From NCBI GenBank assembly GCA_015488755.1, contig WFNB01000019.1, positions 1 through 54,383 of the forward strand: a stretch of 54,383 nucleotides of DNA. The letters are read 5' to 3'. Position numbers and translations under genes: made by a program. Origin of the DNA: Gammaproteobacteria bacterium. GTDB lineage: Bacteria; Pseudomonadota; Gammaproteobacteria; GRL18. The notes under the pieces are model-generated. The model was not told the origin of the DNA, searched no databases, and saw only the letters and a program-made list of their open reading frames with translations. Below, piece after piece: positions 18,279 to 27,365 of the stretch (positions are counted from its first letter, which is position 1; each line of letters opens with the position of its first letter).

Positions 18279-18872
18279 TTAATGAGAAAAACTAAGTGCC
18301 AGTACCATCATGGCGCTGGCGCTTAACCATGAGGCAATGACTCGTACAGCAATGATTTGCCAGTGTTTATTACTTAAGGTTTCTGATAAAGCCATTGAAT
18401 ATAACATTAAAAAATAAATACCTAGGCCACTACCAAATAAAGACACAATGGTTTCCTTGTTGCCTAAATCTTCTTGAGAAGAATCCAGTCCAACAAGAAC
18501 GCCAACAATGATAGCCAATAAAATAGACATAATTGGAGGCATTGTAAAACCGCTAATCAGTAGTAAGCCAATAAGGGTAGCAACAACTAATAGTAAAATA
18601 AAAACATCAGGAGCAATAAAAAAAAAGGTATAAATTAATCCCACAATGGTTGCCATTAGAAATATCAGCACAGATAGTTTATTTTCGGCCGGTTTGTGCT
18701 GACCGAAAAATAACCCCAATGCGACAATAACGATGATTTGAGCCGGTACCAACAAGGGATGAAGCATACCATTTAAAAAGTAACCAATACCTTTAATTGG
18801 GCTATGAGCCAATGCAAGTTGTGGCAAAAACATTGAGTAAAGAAAGCAGTTTATGCGTAATAATAAGGTCAT
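18279..18872 (-). CDS. Diverged HupE/UreJ-like membrane protein
   Basis: A 197-residue protein with about seven hydrophobic segments and a signal-like start ending LALAHSPIKG. The segment GMLHPLLVPAQIIVIVALGLFF parallels the HupE/UreJ motif GFxHPxxGLDHxxAMLAVGLWG. The Asp-His pair of the first motif is replaced by Val-Pro-Ala-Gln, so only the first histidine is kept. It lies between two better-conserved relatives on the same strand. It may be a paralogue with a changed or lost metal site. Function is unknown. Confidence 0.6.
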   Translation of the reverse strand: MTLLLRINCFLYSMFLPQLALAHSPIKGIGYFLNGMLHPLLVPAQIIVIVALGLFFGQHKPAENKLSVLIFLMATIVGLIYTFFFIAPDVFILLLVVATLIGLLLISGFTMPPIMSILLAIIVGVLVGLDSSQEDLGNKETIVSLFGSGLGIYFLMLYSMALSETLSNKHWQIIAVRVIASWLSASAMMVLALSFSH

Positions 18873-18946
18873 AAAAATATCATGTTAATTAGTCACTAAA
18901 AGAAGCGGCTTTTTCTACTCAAGCGACTGGCTCTTGGATAATACGA

Positions 18947-19555
18947 TTATACAGAAATAAGATGAGTTAAAAAACCCAGCCCAATCATACTGATAAGCGC
19001 ACCGCCAGCCCTCACAATCATCTCACCAAAAGATAAGTGTTTAAGTTCACCAATAGCAATCCCTACAAGATGTAGTAATCCAGTCGCAATAACAAAACCA
19101 ATACTGTAAATCAATGGATTAGCCGCATTAGGTAATTCCACACCATGAGCATAACCATGGAAAATAGCAAAAAAACCAACCGTTAGGCCTGCAACCCACA
19201 AGGGGGGGCGCAATGCAAATAAGACCACCAAACCCAAGACGATATCTGACAAGGCAATCCCCGTTTCAATAAAAGGAATAGGTACTCCTGCCACCCCTAG
19301 GGCACCACCAAAAGCCATAACTAATGGAAAGGTAATCGGCAATATCCAGAGCGCTGGCTTACCCAAAAAAGCACCCCATAAACCCACAGCCAGCATTGCA
19401 ACAACATGGTCAAGTCCTGATATGGGATGCATAAAGCCACTGACAAAACCACCTTGTAAACTTGCGGTATCAGAATGTGCAAAAGCCGTCGCACAAGATA
19501 ACAACCATAACAAGATAGAGATTATTATACTTAAGGTGACGTTATGATCTTTCAT
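18947..19555 (-). CDS. hupE: HupE/UreJ family nickel permease
   Basis: A 202-residue membrane protein with a cleavable-looking start (LLWLLSCATAFAHSD). The family motif GFMHPISGLDHVVAMLAVGLW is complete, and a second motif, FAIFHGYAHGVELP, adds further histidines. HupE/UreJ proteins import nickel for hydrogenase or urease. The ATG at 19555 is chosen because GGGAGA lies about 10 bases before it; the GTG at 19573 precedes that site. It is the first of three consecutive HupE-type genes lying between the urease operon and its probable regulators, so nickel supply for urease is the likely job. Confidence 0.85.
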   Translation of the reverse strand: MKDHNVTLSIIISILLWLLSCATAFAHSDTASLQGGFVSGFMHPISGLDHVVAMLAVGLWGAFLGKPALWILPITFPLVMAFGGALGVAGVPIPFIETGIALSDIVLGLVVLFALRPPLWVAGLTVGFFAIFHGYAHGVELPNAANPLIYSIGFVIATGLLHLVGIAIGELKHLSFGEMIVRAGGALISMIGLGFLTHLISV

Positions 19556-19619
19556 GTCTGAGCTATCTCCCACAACTTTTTAGTAACGCATTAAAAACAA
19601 AGAACACAGTGTAGCACAC

Positions 19620-20558
19620 TCAGTTAGTTATATTAGGCGAACCTATGTGGCCACCTAATATCATTTGAATAGCAATTGAGGCGGCTGTGGTCCGATTGTT
19701 TGCCCCTATTTTAGGATACATCTGTTCCAGATGTTTGTTCACTGTTCGGGGACTCATAGCCAATATTTCAGCAATTTCCCTATTGGTTTTGCCATGCGCA
19801 ACCCAAAGCAATACCTCGGCTTCTCGATAGGTAATTTTCAGGCTGTCCTCTAATGAAGAAGGATCGATGGACACATTTGGCGACTGAATTTTTAATAAAT
19901 ATTCATCTTCTTCGGATTGTTTAAAATAATGCACTGTTAACATTAGCTCATGATGATTTTGTGTGGGTAGCACGAGATCATGGCCCTCTTTACCACTGGA
20001 AAGCCAACTGCTTAAACACTCATGTACATGACTTGTCGTGGTGTTTTCCTGTTGTGAATATTGATTTAATAAAATTTGTGCTTCCGGTGTTGCCCAAATT
20101 ATCCGACCGGATTGATTAATACAAAATACATGTTGGCGCATGGCATCTAAGGTTTTCTGAGCTTCTAATAGCATACGAGTATTATTACTATGTTGACGAA
20201 TACGAACCATCAATTCCTCAGGACGAATGGGTTTTACAATATAGTCATTACCTCCGGCATCAAAGGCCTTAACAATATGCTCAACATCACTTAAACCGGT
20301 CATAAAAATAATGGGGGTTAAGGGTAATTTTTTTCGTACTTCACGGGCACACTCAAAACCATCCATAACGGGCATAATCGCATCTAGGAGTACCACATCG
20401 GGGGTAACATGCTCGATAACATTAAGTGCCTGCTGACCATTTAAGGCAATTAAAACGGCAATGCCGGCATCATCTAATGCCATATTAATCATTCCCAAAG
20501 ACTCGGGAGAATCATCAACAACCAGTACAGTCAGTTTGTCTTTAAATGCTTGCATCAT
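19620..20558 (-). CDS. LuxR/NarL-type response regulator
   Basis: A 312-residue protein with an N-terminal receiver domain (VLVVDDSPES; phospho-acceptor Asp59 in VVLLDAIMPVMDG; KPIRPEEL). A middle region of about 110 residues looks PAS-like (QHVFCINQSGRIIWATPEAQILLN). A C-terminal LuxR helix-turn-helix ends the protein (HGKTNREIAEILAMSPRTVNKHL). Only 5 bases separate it from the upstream kinase gene, so the two form an operon and a signalling pair. The extra PAS-like segment means a second input is possible. Likely targets are the divergent urt genes and perhaps the urease genes. This is an inference from position only. Confidence 0.9.
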   Translation of the reverse strand: MMQAFKDKLTVLVVDDSPESLGMINMALDDAGIAVLIALNGQQALNVIEHVTPDVVLLDAIMPVMDGFECAREVRKKLPLTPIIFMTGLSDVEHIVKAFDAGGNDYIVKPIRPEELMVRIRQHSNNTRMLLEAQKTLDAMRQHVFCINQSGRIIWATPEAQILLNQYSQQENTTTSHVHECLSSWLSSGKEGHDLVLPTQNHHELMLTVHYFKQSEEDEYLLKIQSPNVSIDPSSLEDSLKITYREAEVLLWVAHGKTNREIAEILAMSPRTVNKHLEQMYPKIGANNRTTAASIAIQMILGGHIGSPNITN

Positions 20559-20563
20559 GATAC

Positions 20564-23500
20564 CTAATTTAAAAAATCAACAATGCCACTTAAATTGCAT
20601 TGCTCTGATAGCGTTTTTAATTGCTTTAACCATGCATCCCAAGCATGGCTATCGGTTTGTTTTTTACCTATTTCATCGTTCTCTAGCTGTGCAATGCAAT
20701 CGAGCACTCCTTTTAGATAACCAACTTGTGCGTATTGTTTTAATGAAACTAACAAGGCCTGTTCAGAGTCATTGAGCATTATCGTATTTACATTAACATT
20801 TTTGGCAACACGATTCACTGAATGAGCATTACCAGACAAATGATTTTTCTCTTGAGCCTTATTATGCTCATTGTTGATCACCCACTGCAAGCTAAGACTG
20901 CTTTGTAATTGTGACAATAGTTTTTCAAACGGCACTGGTTTATTAATATAAGCATCTATTTTAGACTCATTATACTGCCGCTGTTCTTTCGTATAGGGAT
21001 CAGCTGAAACAACAATAATAGGCTCATTATAATTTTGTTGACGTAATTGAGAAATTAATTGCCAACCACTCATTCCCGGCATGGATATATCCAGAAGAAA
21101 AATATCAACCGACTCTTTATTAGCTAACATTTCTAATGCCTGCTCAGCTGATTCTGCCAAATGAACAGTAAAACCTAAAGGGCTTAATAAATCACTCATC
21201 AAAGCTCTGTGATTGACCTCATCATCCACGACCATAAGGTGTTTTCTGGCCCCCTTATAACCTGAAATAGTCATTACTTGATCGTTACTATGTTGTTGTT
21301 CTTCTGCTTTTGACAATGAAACGCTGGGTAAAAATAATCTTAGGCTAAATTCTGTGCCCTCACCAAGATGACTTTTTAAAGCAATATTACCCCCCATCAT
21401 TTCCACCATTAAACGGCTAATAGCCAAACCTAACCCCGTACCAGAAACCACTTGTTTTTGTGTATTATGAACTCGCTCAAAAGGCTCAAAAATACGCTGT
21501 TGATCCGTAACATCAATACCAATACCCGTATCTTTAACAACAAAACAAGCCACTTGATTACGATAGTTAATAACTAATTCAACTTTCCCTTGATTAGTAA
21601 ATTTTATCGCATTAGAAAGTAGATTCAGTAAAATTTGCCGTAGCCGTTTTTCATCCACAGCAACATAACGGGGAAGACTGGTTTGAATATCCACTAGAAA
21701 TTCAATATTTTTCGCTTCTGCCTGTGTCTGAAACATATCATTAAGTTGTTGAATAAGGGCATTCAAATCAACCTTATCCCGATGTAAGTCCAACTTACGT
21801 GCTTCAATTTTAGAGATTTCTAACAAGCCTTCAATCACATCGGATAAATGTTCACTACTGCGCTTAATAACTGTCGCAATTTTTTTATTCTTAGTGTCAC
21901 TCTCTGAGTTTTTTTCCATTAATTGTGCATAGCCAAAAATGGTATTTAGGGGGGTGCGTAATTCATGACTCACACCAGATAAATAGCGTGACTTAGCTCG
22001 ATTAGCAATATTAGCCGTATCACGAGCACTAGCAAGTTGAATGGCCGTTGCTTTATGAGCCTCAATTTCTTGAGTTAATAATTCTGTTTGCTGCTGGGTT
22101 TCTTTAAGTGCAAAATGAGCACTTTTTTGTGCCAGTACATAAAGCCAGATTAAAATACCGGTAACAATTAAGAGTAAAAAATAAATTTGCCACATGGTAT
22201 CACCAATAAAAAGCAAATCGGCATTACTTTTATCTTTTTGGGCATAAAAAACCACCACAAATAAACTAGCAATAATACTGGATGTCATCAAAAAAATACC
22301 CAGAAACTGCCCAACACTGGAATGGAAAGAACGATAAATAAACGCTGGAAAAAAGCGTTTAAGAAGTGTTAAAAGCTGCTCAGATAGATGAGCATCCATA
22401 CGGCATTGATCACCACAACGAGCATCAAGAGCACAGCATAGAGAACAAATAGACTGCTCATAACTTGGGCAATGCAACAGGTCTTCTGAATCAAAGGTAT
22501 TTTCACAAATATGGCAATGGTGCGTTGTGCTCTCTCCCTGAGTATTATCTTTTACAGCCGTATTGCTACGGCATAAATAAAACTTTCCTTTGGTAAACCA
22601 AGCAATGAAAGGCACGGTGATAAAAGGGATAAATAAAGCTAAAAAGGCCGCCAAAGCCTGAGCTAAAACACCAAATAGCCCTAGATTTGCACAAATACCA
22701 ATACTGGATGCCAAAATCATAGAAAAGACACCAACCGGATTTATGTCATAAAGATAGCCTCGTCGAAATTCAATATGAGGTGGACTTAAGCCTAAGGGCT
22801 TATTGATGACTAAATCAGCAACCACACTGCCAATCCACGCAACGACTAAACAGGCATAGGTGATTAAAATCGTTTCAAATGCCTGATACAAGCCTAGCTC
22901 CATAAGCATCAGAGCAATGGCCACATTAAAAAACAGCCAGACCACTCGTCCAGGGTGACTATGTGTCAAACGGGAGAAAAAGTTCCCCCAAGCAATCGAA
23001 CCAGCATAGGCATTGGTGACATTTATTTTTAATTGTGAGATAACCACAAAAAGCCCTGTTAACCATAAAACCGTGTTGGAATTATCACTGATATAAGAAA
23101 ATGCCATGGCATACATATGGGCGGGGTCACTTGCCAAGTCAGGCAAAAGGCCATGATGTAGAGCTAAAACAGCCAAAAATGAGCCGATAAATAATTTTAA
23201 AACACCAAAAACAACCCAGCCTGGCCCTGCACCAATAACCGCCAACCACCACTGTTTTTTATTCTCTGGAGTTTTCTCTGGTAAAAAACGCAAGAAATCT
23301 GCTTGCTCACCATTTTGCGCAATCAATGGAAAGATCACCGCCGTAGCGGCACCAAATAAGAGCAGATCAAAGCCTTCTTGCTGAGTCTGAGACCCCGTAA
23401 AATTTAACCACTGTTCAAAGGCACTGCTTTCATGAATGGCAATAAAAACAAGGGGAAGTATTTGCAGTAGCAACCAGATCGGTTGTGTCCATGCTTGAAA

Positions 23501-24016
23501 AAGTGAAATTCGGCTGATCCCATGAGTAACCAGAGGGATGACCAATAAAGCGCTAATAATATAGGCAATGGATAAGGGAATAGCCGTTATCATATTAATC
23601 GCCATCGACATAATGGCCGCTTCTAAGGCAAAAAATATAAAGGTAAAAGAAGCATATATCAGTGATGATAAAGTAGAGCCTATATAACCAAAACCTGCGC
23701 CACGAGTTAATAAATCAATATCCACCCCATATTTAGCCGCATAATAGGATAGAGGTAAGCCCGATAAGAAAATAATACTCCCTACAACCAGAATGGCCCA
23801 CATGGCATTACTAAAGCCATAGTCCAAAGTAATCGCCCCACCAATTGCCTCAAGGGCTAGGAAGGAAACCACACCCAAAGCCGTATTAGCAACCCAAGTA
23901 GCAGACCAACGACGTGATTTTTTTGCCGTATAGCGAAGCGCATAGTCTTCCAATGTTTCATTCGCTACCCATTGATTATATCGACGTCGATTAGAGAAGA
24001 CTTTTTTATTTATCAT
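20564..24016 (-). CDS. NCS1 transporter fused to a hybrid histidine kinase
   Basis: A 1150-residue membrane sensor. Residues 1 to about 480 form a complete NCS1 (purine/cytosine/allantoin permease) domain with about twelve segments (start RYNQWVANETLEDYALRY). A Cys/His-rich stretch at about 480-545 (HCHICENTF, CSLCCALDARCGDQC) could bind zinc. Two more membrane segments and a coiled coil lead to the kinase: phospho-acceptor His684 (GVSHELRTPLN), then a HATPase (GTGLGLAISRLMVEMMGG) and a receiver with Asp976 (FLLDISMPGMSG). The last 100 residues show no histidine-phosphotransfer motif. It lies upstream of a LuxR-type regulator and divergent from urtA. The transporter part may act as the sensor for a nitrogen compound, with urea or a purine breakdown product being the obvious candidates. 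Confidence 0.92.
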   Translation of the reverse strand: MINKKVFSNRRRYNQWVANETLEDYALRYTAKKSRRWSATWVANTALGVVSFLALEAIGGAITLDYGFSNAMWAILVVGSIIFLSGLPLSYYAAKYGVDIDLLTRGAGFGYIGSTLSSLIYASFTFIFFALEAAIMSMAINMITAIPLSIAYIISALLVIPLVTHGISRISLFQAWTQPIWLLLQILPLVFIAIHESSAFEQWLNFTGSQTQQEGFDLLLFGAATAVIFPLIAQNGEQADFLRFLPEKTPENKKQWWLAVIGAGPGWVVFGVLKLFIGSFLAVLALHHGLLPDLASDPAHMYAMAFSYISDNSNTVLWLTGLFVVISQLKINVTNAYAGSIAWGNFFSRLTHSHPGRVVWLFFNVAIALMLMELGLYQAFETILITYACLVVAWIGSVVADLVINKPLGLSPPHIEFRRGYLYDINPVGVFSMILASSIGICANLGLFGVLAQALAAFLALFIPFITVPFIAWFTKGKFYLCRSNTAVKDNTQGESTTHHCHICENTFDSEDLLHCPSYEQSICSLCCALDARCGDQCRMDAHLSEQLLTLLKRFFPAFIYRSFHSSVGQFLGIFLMTSSIIASLFVVVFYAQKDKSNADLLFIGDTMWQIYFLLLIVTGILIWLYVLAQKSAHFALKETQQQTELLTQEIEAHKATAIQLASARDTANIANRAKSRYLSGVSHELRTPLNTIFGYAQLMEKNSESDTKNKKIATVIKRSSEHLSDVIEGLLEISKIEARKLDLHRDKVDLNALIQQLNDMFQTQAEAKNIEFLVDIQTSLPRYVAVDEKRLRQILLNLLSNAIKFTNQGKVELVINYRNQVACFVVKDTGIGIDVTDQQRIFEPFERVHNTQKQVVSGTGLGLAISRLMVEMMGGNIALKSHLGEGTEFSLRLFLPSVSLSKAEEQQHSNDQVMTISGYKGARKHLMVVDDEVNHRALMSDLLSPLGFTVHLAESAEQALEMLANKESVDIFLLDISMPGMSGWQLISQLRQQNYNEPIIVVSADPYTKEQRQYNESKIDAYINKPVPFEKLLSQLQSSLSLQWVINNEHNKAQEKNHLSGNAHSVNRVAKNVNVNTIMLNDSEQALLVSLKQYAQVGYLKGVLDCIAQLENDEIGKKQTDSHAWDAWLKQLKTLSEQCNLSGIVDFLN

Positions 24017-24100
24017 ATTAACTTACTAAAAAATTTCATTACCTCTATTGTCTCCTAAAAATTTTCTAAAAGACATATCGACATTTATATCAAATAGCCT

Positions 24101-24118
24101 ATACGTCATTTAACGTAT
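24101..24118. promoter_or_regulatory. Inverted repeat upstream of urtA, possible regulator site
   Basis: atacgt-cattta-acgtat is a perfect 6-6-6 inverted repeat. It lies 138 bases before the urtA start and 84 bases before the divergent kinase gene. Its size and symmetry suit a dimeric LuxR-type regulator, and such a regulator is encoded next door. No second copy was seen upstream of ureD or the hupE genes. Binding is inferred, not shown. Confidence 0.35.
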
Positions 24119-24238
24119 CTCTATGCGCCAGTTGTCGAATTTTGTTATTTCCTTAGATGCTTTAAAGTAATACTAAGTTACAAAAGAATGATTTACTCAC
24201 CTTTTACTCTACTTTTAGTCAACTATAGGAATTATGAC

Positions 24239-25525
24239 ATGGTAATACAATCTTTGAAAAAAATAGCCGTTGCCGCTGCTATTACAGCAGCCACACTCAC
24301 GACCAGTATGGTATGGGCAGCCGATACCATTAAAGTCGGTGTTTTGCATTCACTATCCGGCACAATGGCCATTAGTGAAACCACCTTAAAAGATACTGTT
24401 TTAATGATGATTGAAGAGCAAAATAAAAAAGGCGGCTTACTTGGTAAAAAACTCGAAGCCGTTGTGGTTGACCCTGCTTCTAACTGGCCTCTATTTGCTG
24501 AAAAAACTCGTGAGTTGATTGAAAAAGAAAAAGTCGATGTGATTTTTGGTTGCTGGACATCCGTGTCTCGAAAATCTGTGCTACCCGTTATTGAAGAGTT
24601 AAATGGCTTATTATTTTATCCAGTTCAATACGAAGGTGAAGAATCATCCAAAAACGTCTTTTATACCGGTGCAGCGCCAAATCAACAAGCCATTCCTGCC
24701 GTTGATTATTTAATGAATGACTTAGAGGTTAAACGTTGGGTATTAGCAGGTACCGACTATGTTTACCCTCGTACAACCAATAAAATTCTGGAAGCCTATT
24801 TATTAGCCAAGGGCGTTAAGAAAGAAGATATTATGATCAACTATACCCCTTTTGGTCATTCTGATTGGCAGAGCATTGTTTCTGAGATTAAGAAATTTGG
24901 CTCACAAGGTAAAAAGACTGCTGTGGTATCCACCATTAATGGTGATGCCAATGTCCCTTTCTATAAAGAATTAGGTAATCAAAATATTTCTTCTGAAGAT
25001 ATTCCTGTGGTTGCCTTTTCAGTAGGTGAAGAAGAACTCTCTGGTATTGATACCAAGCCTCTGGTCGGTCATCTGGCTGCTTGGAACTATTTTATGAGTG
25101 TTGAGACCCCTGAGAATGAAGCCTTTATTAAAAAATGGCATAGCTTTATTAAAAGTGATAAGCGTGTTACCAATGACCCAATGGAAGCCACTTATATTGG
25201 TTTTACGATGTGGGCAAAAGCGGTTGAAAAAGCAAAATCGGTAAAAACAGATGCTGTAGAACAAGCCATGATTGGTATGACAGTACCTAATCTAACCGGT
25301 GGTATGGCAATAATGAATAAAAATCATCACCTATCTAAGCCGGTTTTAATTGGTGAAATACAAGATGATGGTCAGATTGAAACTGTATGGTCTACTGACG
25401 GTACAGTAGCCGGTGATGCATGGTCTGACTTCTTACCCGGTAGCAAAGACTTAATCTCTGATTGGACAGCGCCTATCAAATGCGGTAACTACAATACCAA
25501 AACTAAGAAGTGTCTGGCTAAATAA
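24239..25525 (+). CDS. urtA: Urea ABC transporter substrate-binding protein UrtA
   Basis: The periplasmic urea receptor of the high-affinity Urt system. The 428 residues start with a signal peptide (AVAAAITAATLTTSMVWA, cleavage before ADTIKVG). The mature domain shows the UrtA-type sequences GVLHSLSGTMAISETTLKD, FGCWTSVSRKSVLPV and LFYPVQYEGEESSKNV. The ATG at 24239 has AGGA 8 bases upstream; the earlier in-frame ATG at 24188 would spoil the signal peptide. The ending CGNYNTKTKKC has two cysteines. It is separated from urtB by a strong hairpin, so it may be expressed at a higher level. Confidence 0.96.
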   Translation: MVIQSLKKIAVAAAITAATLTTSMVWAADTIKVGVLHSLSGTMAISETTLKDTVLMMIEEQNKKGGLLGKKLEAVVVDPASNWPLFAEKTRELIEKEKVDVIFGCWTSVSRKSVLPVIEELNGLLFYPVQYEGEESSKNVFYTGAAPNQQAIPAVDYLMNDLEVKRWVLAGTDYVYPRTTNKILEAYLLAKGVKKEDIMINYTPFGHSDWQSIVSEIKKFGSQGKKTAVVSTINGDANVPFYKELGNQNISSEDIPVVAFSVGEEELSGIDTKPLVGHLAAWNYFMSVETPENEAFIKKWHSFIKSDKRVTNDPMEATYIGFTMWAKAVEKAKSVKTDAVEQAMIGMTVPNLTGGMAIMNKNHHLSKPVLIGEIQDDGQIETVWSTDGTVAGDAWSDFLPGSKDLISDWTAPIKCGNYNTKTKKCLAK

Positions 25526-25538
25526 GCCTATTGTTCGC

Positions 25539-25570
25539 CACCCAAACGACAGAGAAAAGTCGTTTGGGTG
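25539..25570 (+). terminator. Strong hairpin between urtA and urtB
   Basis: A 12-bp perfect stem (cacccaaacgac / gtcgtttgggtg) with an 8-base loop begins 13 bases after the urtA stop. There is no T tract after it. In binding-protein-dependent transporters such intergenic hairpins often stabilise the upstream message or attenuate transcription, so that more binding protein than permease is made. Either role is plausible here. Confidence 0.6.
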
Positions 25571-25633
25571 TCAGTACAAGTCTATTAAAACAAATACTAT
25601 CCCTTCTTCTTCTCTCATATATTAGAGCCTAAT

Positions 25634-27364
25634 ATGAAATCCATACAGAAAAAAAACATCTTGCATTGCTATGTGAAAAACCATATTCGCTACCTTATGA
25701 GTTGCCTATTATTATTCACCCTAATGCTATCTCATAGCACTTATGCAAGCTCTATTAGTAAAACAAATATTACTGATAACGGATCTAAGCAACAAGTATC
25801 GACCAAGCAAACCCAATTAGAAAAAATTATTCCACAATTACGTGTGAAAAATTTTAAGAAAAAAATAGCCTCCATCAAACAGTTGGCTGAGATTGATGAT
25901 CCTCAAACAATTGTCATACTAGAGGCATTATTAAACTCAAAACTCTATTATCAAAAATCAGATAAAAAAGTAGTTATTATTAATAAAAAAAATAACCAAT
26001 ATGAAACCTTTTCCACACTAAATAATAATGCTATTGCCATCGTCCAAAAAAAGACTCTGAAGAAAATAACAACCAATAATAAATTACGCAAAACCATTCG
26101 TGCGCTATTGGCAAAAAAGAAGATACTTAATAGTAATTTAGATGTACGCCAAAACGCTCTAAAAGAAATATTAACCGCTAACGATGCCAGCCTATTACCC
26201 GTACTTGAGCAAGCTCAAAGACAAGAAACAGATAAGTCACAGCAAGACTTGCTTAAGCTGGCTATTGCACTTATCGAGGTGCACTCCAACAATAGTGAGA
26301 CCCGTCAGTCCGCAGTCAAACGATTAGGCAATAGCCTCTACCCTGTTGCCAAAGGCAAACTGACAAAAATTCTTGAAACAGACGAACATGGACAATACAT
26401 TGAACAAGATAAGGCCGTTATTGCTTTAGCAGAAAAAGCAATGCAACGGATCAGTTCTAAGCTGTCTTTATTTGGCAATCTTGAAACCTTATTTTTTGGC
26501 CTAAGTCTAGGCTCTGTTCTATTATTAGCAGCTATTGGATTATCCATTACCTTTGGTGTTATGGGGGTTATCAATATGGCGCATGGTGAATTGATTATGC
26601 TAGGCGCTTATACAACCTACTTAGTACAGCAACTGATGCCTAATGATATTGGTCTATCTCTGATAGTTGCAATTCCTGCTGCCTTTATTGTTTCTGGACT
26701 CTTTGGCGTTGCTATTGAACGAGGGGTTATTCGCCATTTATACGGCCGTCCCTTAGAAACTCTATTAGCAACATTTGGTATTAGTTTGCTCTTACAACAA
26801 ATGGTACGCACACTTATTTCTGCACAGAATGTCCCTGTTATTACCCCTTCATGGTTAAGTGGTTCACTGGTTTTAAATCCAGCCTTTGCCCTGACCTATA
26901 ATCGCATTTATATCTTTTTCTTTGCCTTATTTGTCTTTGCCATGCTGATGCTCATTTTAAAGAAAACCTCATTAGGCTTACAGGTTAGAGCTGTGGCACA
27001 AAACCGTGGCATGGCAACCGCTATGGGAATTAAAACCCAATGGGTTGACTCATTAACCTTTGGTTTAGGTTCTGGGGTAGCTGGAGTGGCTGGAGTGGCA
27101 TTAAGTCAACTAACCAATGTCGGGCCAAATCTTGGTCAGGCTTATATTATTGATTCCTTTATGGTGGTTGTCTTTGGTGGTGTGGAGAATTTATGGGGTA
27201 CGTTAGTAGCAGCGATGACCTTAGGCATTACTAATAAATTTTTAGAACCTTGGGCGGGTGCTGTTATGGCAAAAATTATCGTTTTAATCTCTCTGATTAT
27301 TTTTATTCAAAAGCGACCTAATGGACTCTTTCCACAAAAAGGCCGTGCCTCAGGAGGCCATTAA
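25634..27364 (+). CDS. urtB: Urea ABC transporter permease UrtB
   Basis: One of two membrane subunits of the LIV-type urea transporter. The 576 residues begin with a signal-like segment (LMSCLLLFTLMLSHSTYA). About 240 residues of extracytoplasmic, helix-rich, HEAT-like sequence follow, an extension typical of UrtB. The permease domain starts near residue 280 (ETLFFGLSLGSVLLLAAIGLSITFGVMGVINMAHGELIMLGAY). The membrane part ends with the conserved QKRPNGLFPQKGR. It is followed after 1 base by urtC. Confidence 0.95.
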   Translation: MKSIQKKNILHCYVKNHIRYLMSCLLLFTLMLSHSTYASSISKTNITDNGSKQQVSTKQTQLEKIIPQLRVKNFKKKIASIKQLAEIDDPQTIVILEALLNSKLYYQKSDKKVVIINKKNNQYETFSTLNNNAIAIVQKKTLKKITTNNKLRKTIRALLAKKKILNSNLDVRQNALKEILTANDASLLPVLEQAQRQETDKSQQDLLKLAIALIEVHSNNSETRQSAVKRLGNSLYPVAKGKLTKILETDEHGQYIEQDKAVIALAEKAMQRISSKLSLFGNLETLFFGLSLGSVLLLAAIGLSITFGVMGVINMAHGELIMLGAYTTYLVQQLMPNDIGLSLIVAIPAAFIVSGLFGVAIERGVIRHLYGRPLETLLATFGISLLLQQMVRTLISAQNVPVITPSWLSGSLVLNPAFALTYNRIYIFFFALFVFAMLMLILKKTSLGLQVRAVAQNRGMATAMGIKTQWVDSLTFGLGSGVAGVAGVALSQLTNVGPNLGQAYIIDSFMVVVFGGVENLWGTLVAAMTLGITNKFLEPWAGAVMAKIIVLISLIIFIQKRPNGLFPQKGRASGGH

Positions 27365-27365
27365 T

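Noticed and set aside
24017-24238. An NtcA-type site or a clear sigma-70 promoter before urtA
   Set aside because: No GTA-N8-TAC motif at a suitable place. Candidate -35/-10 pairs have poor spacing, so no promoter is called.
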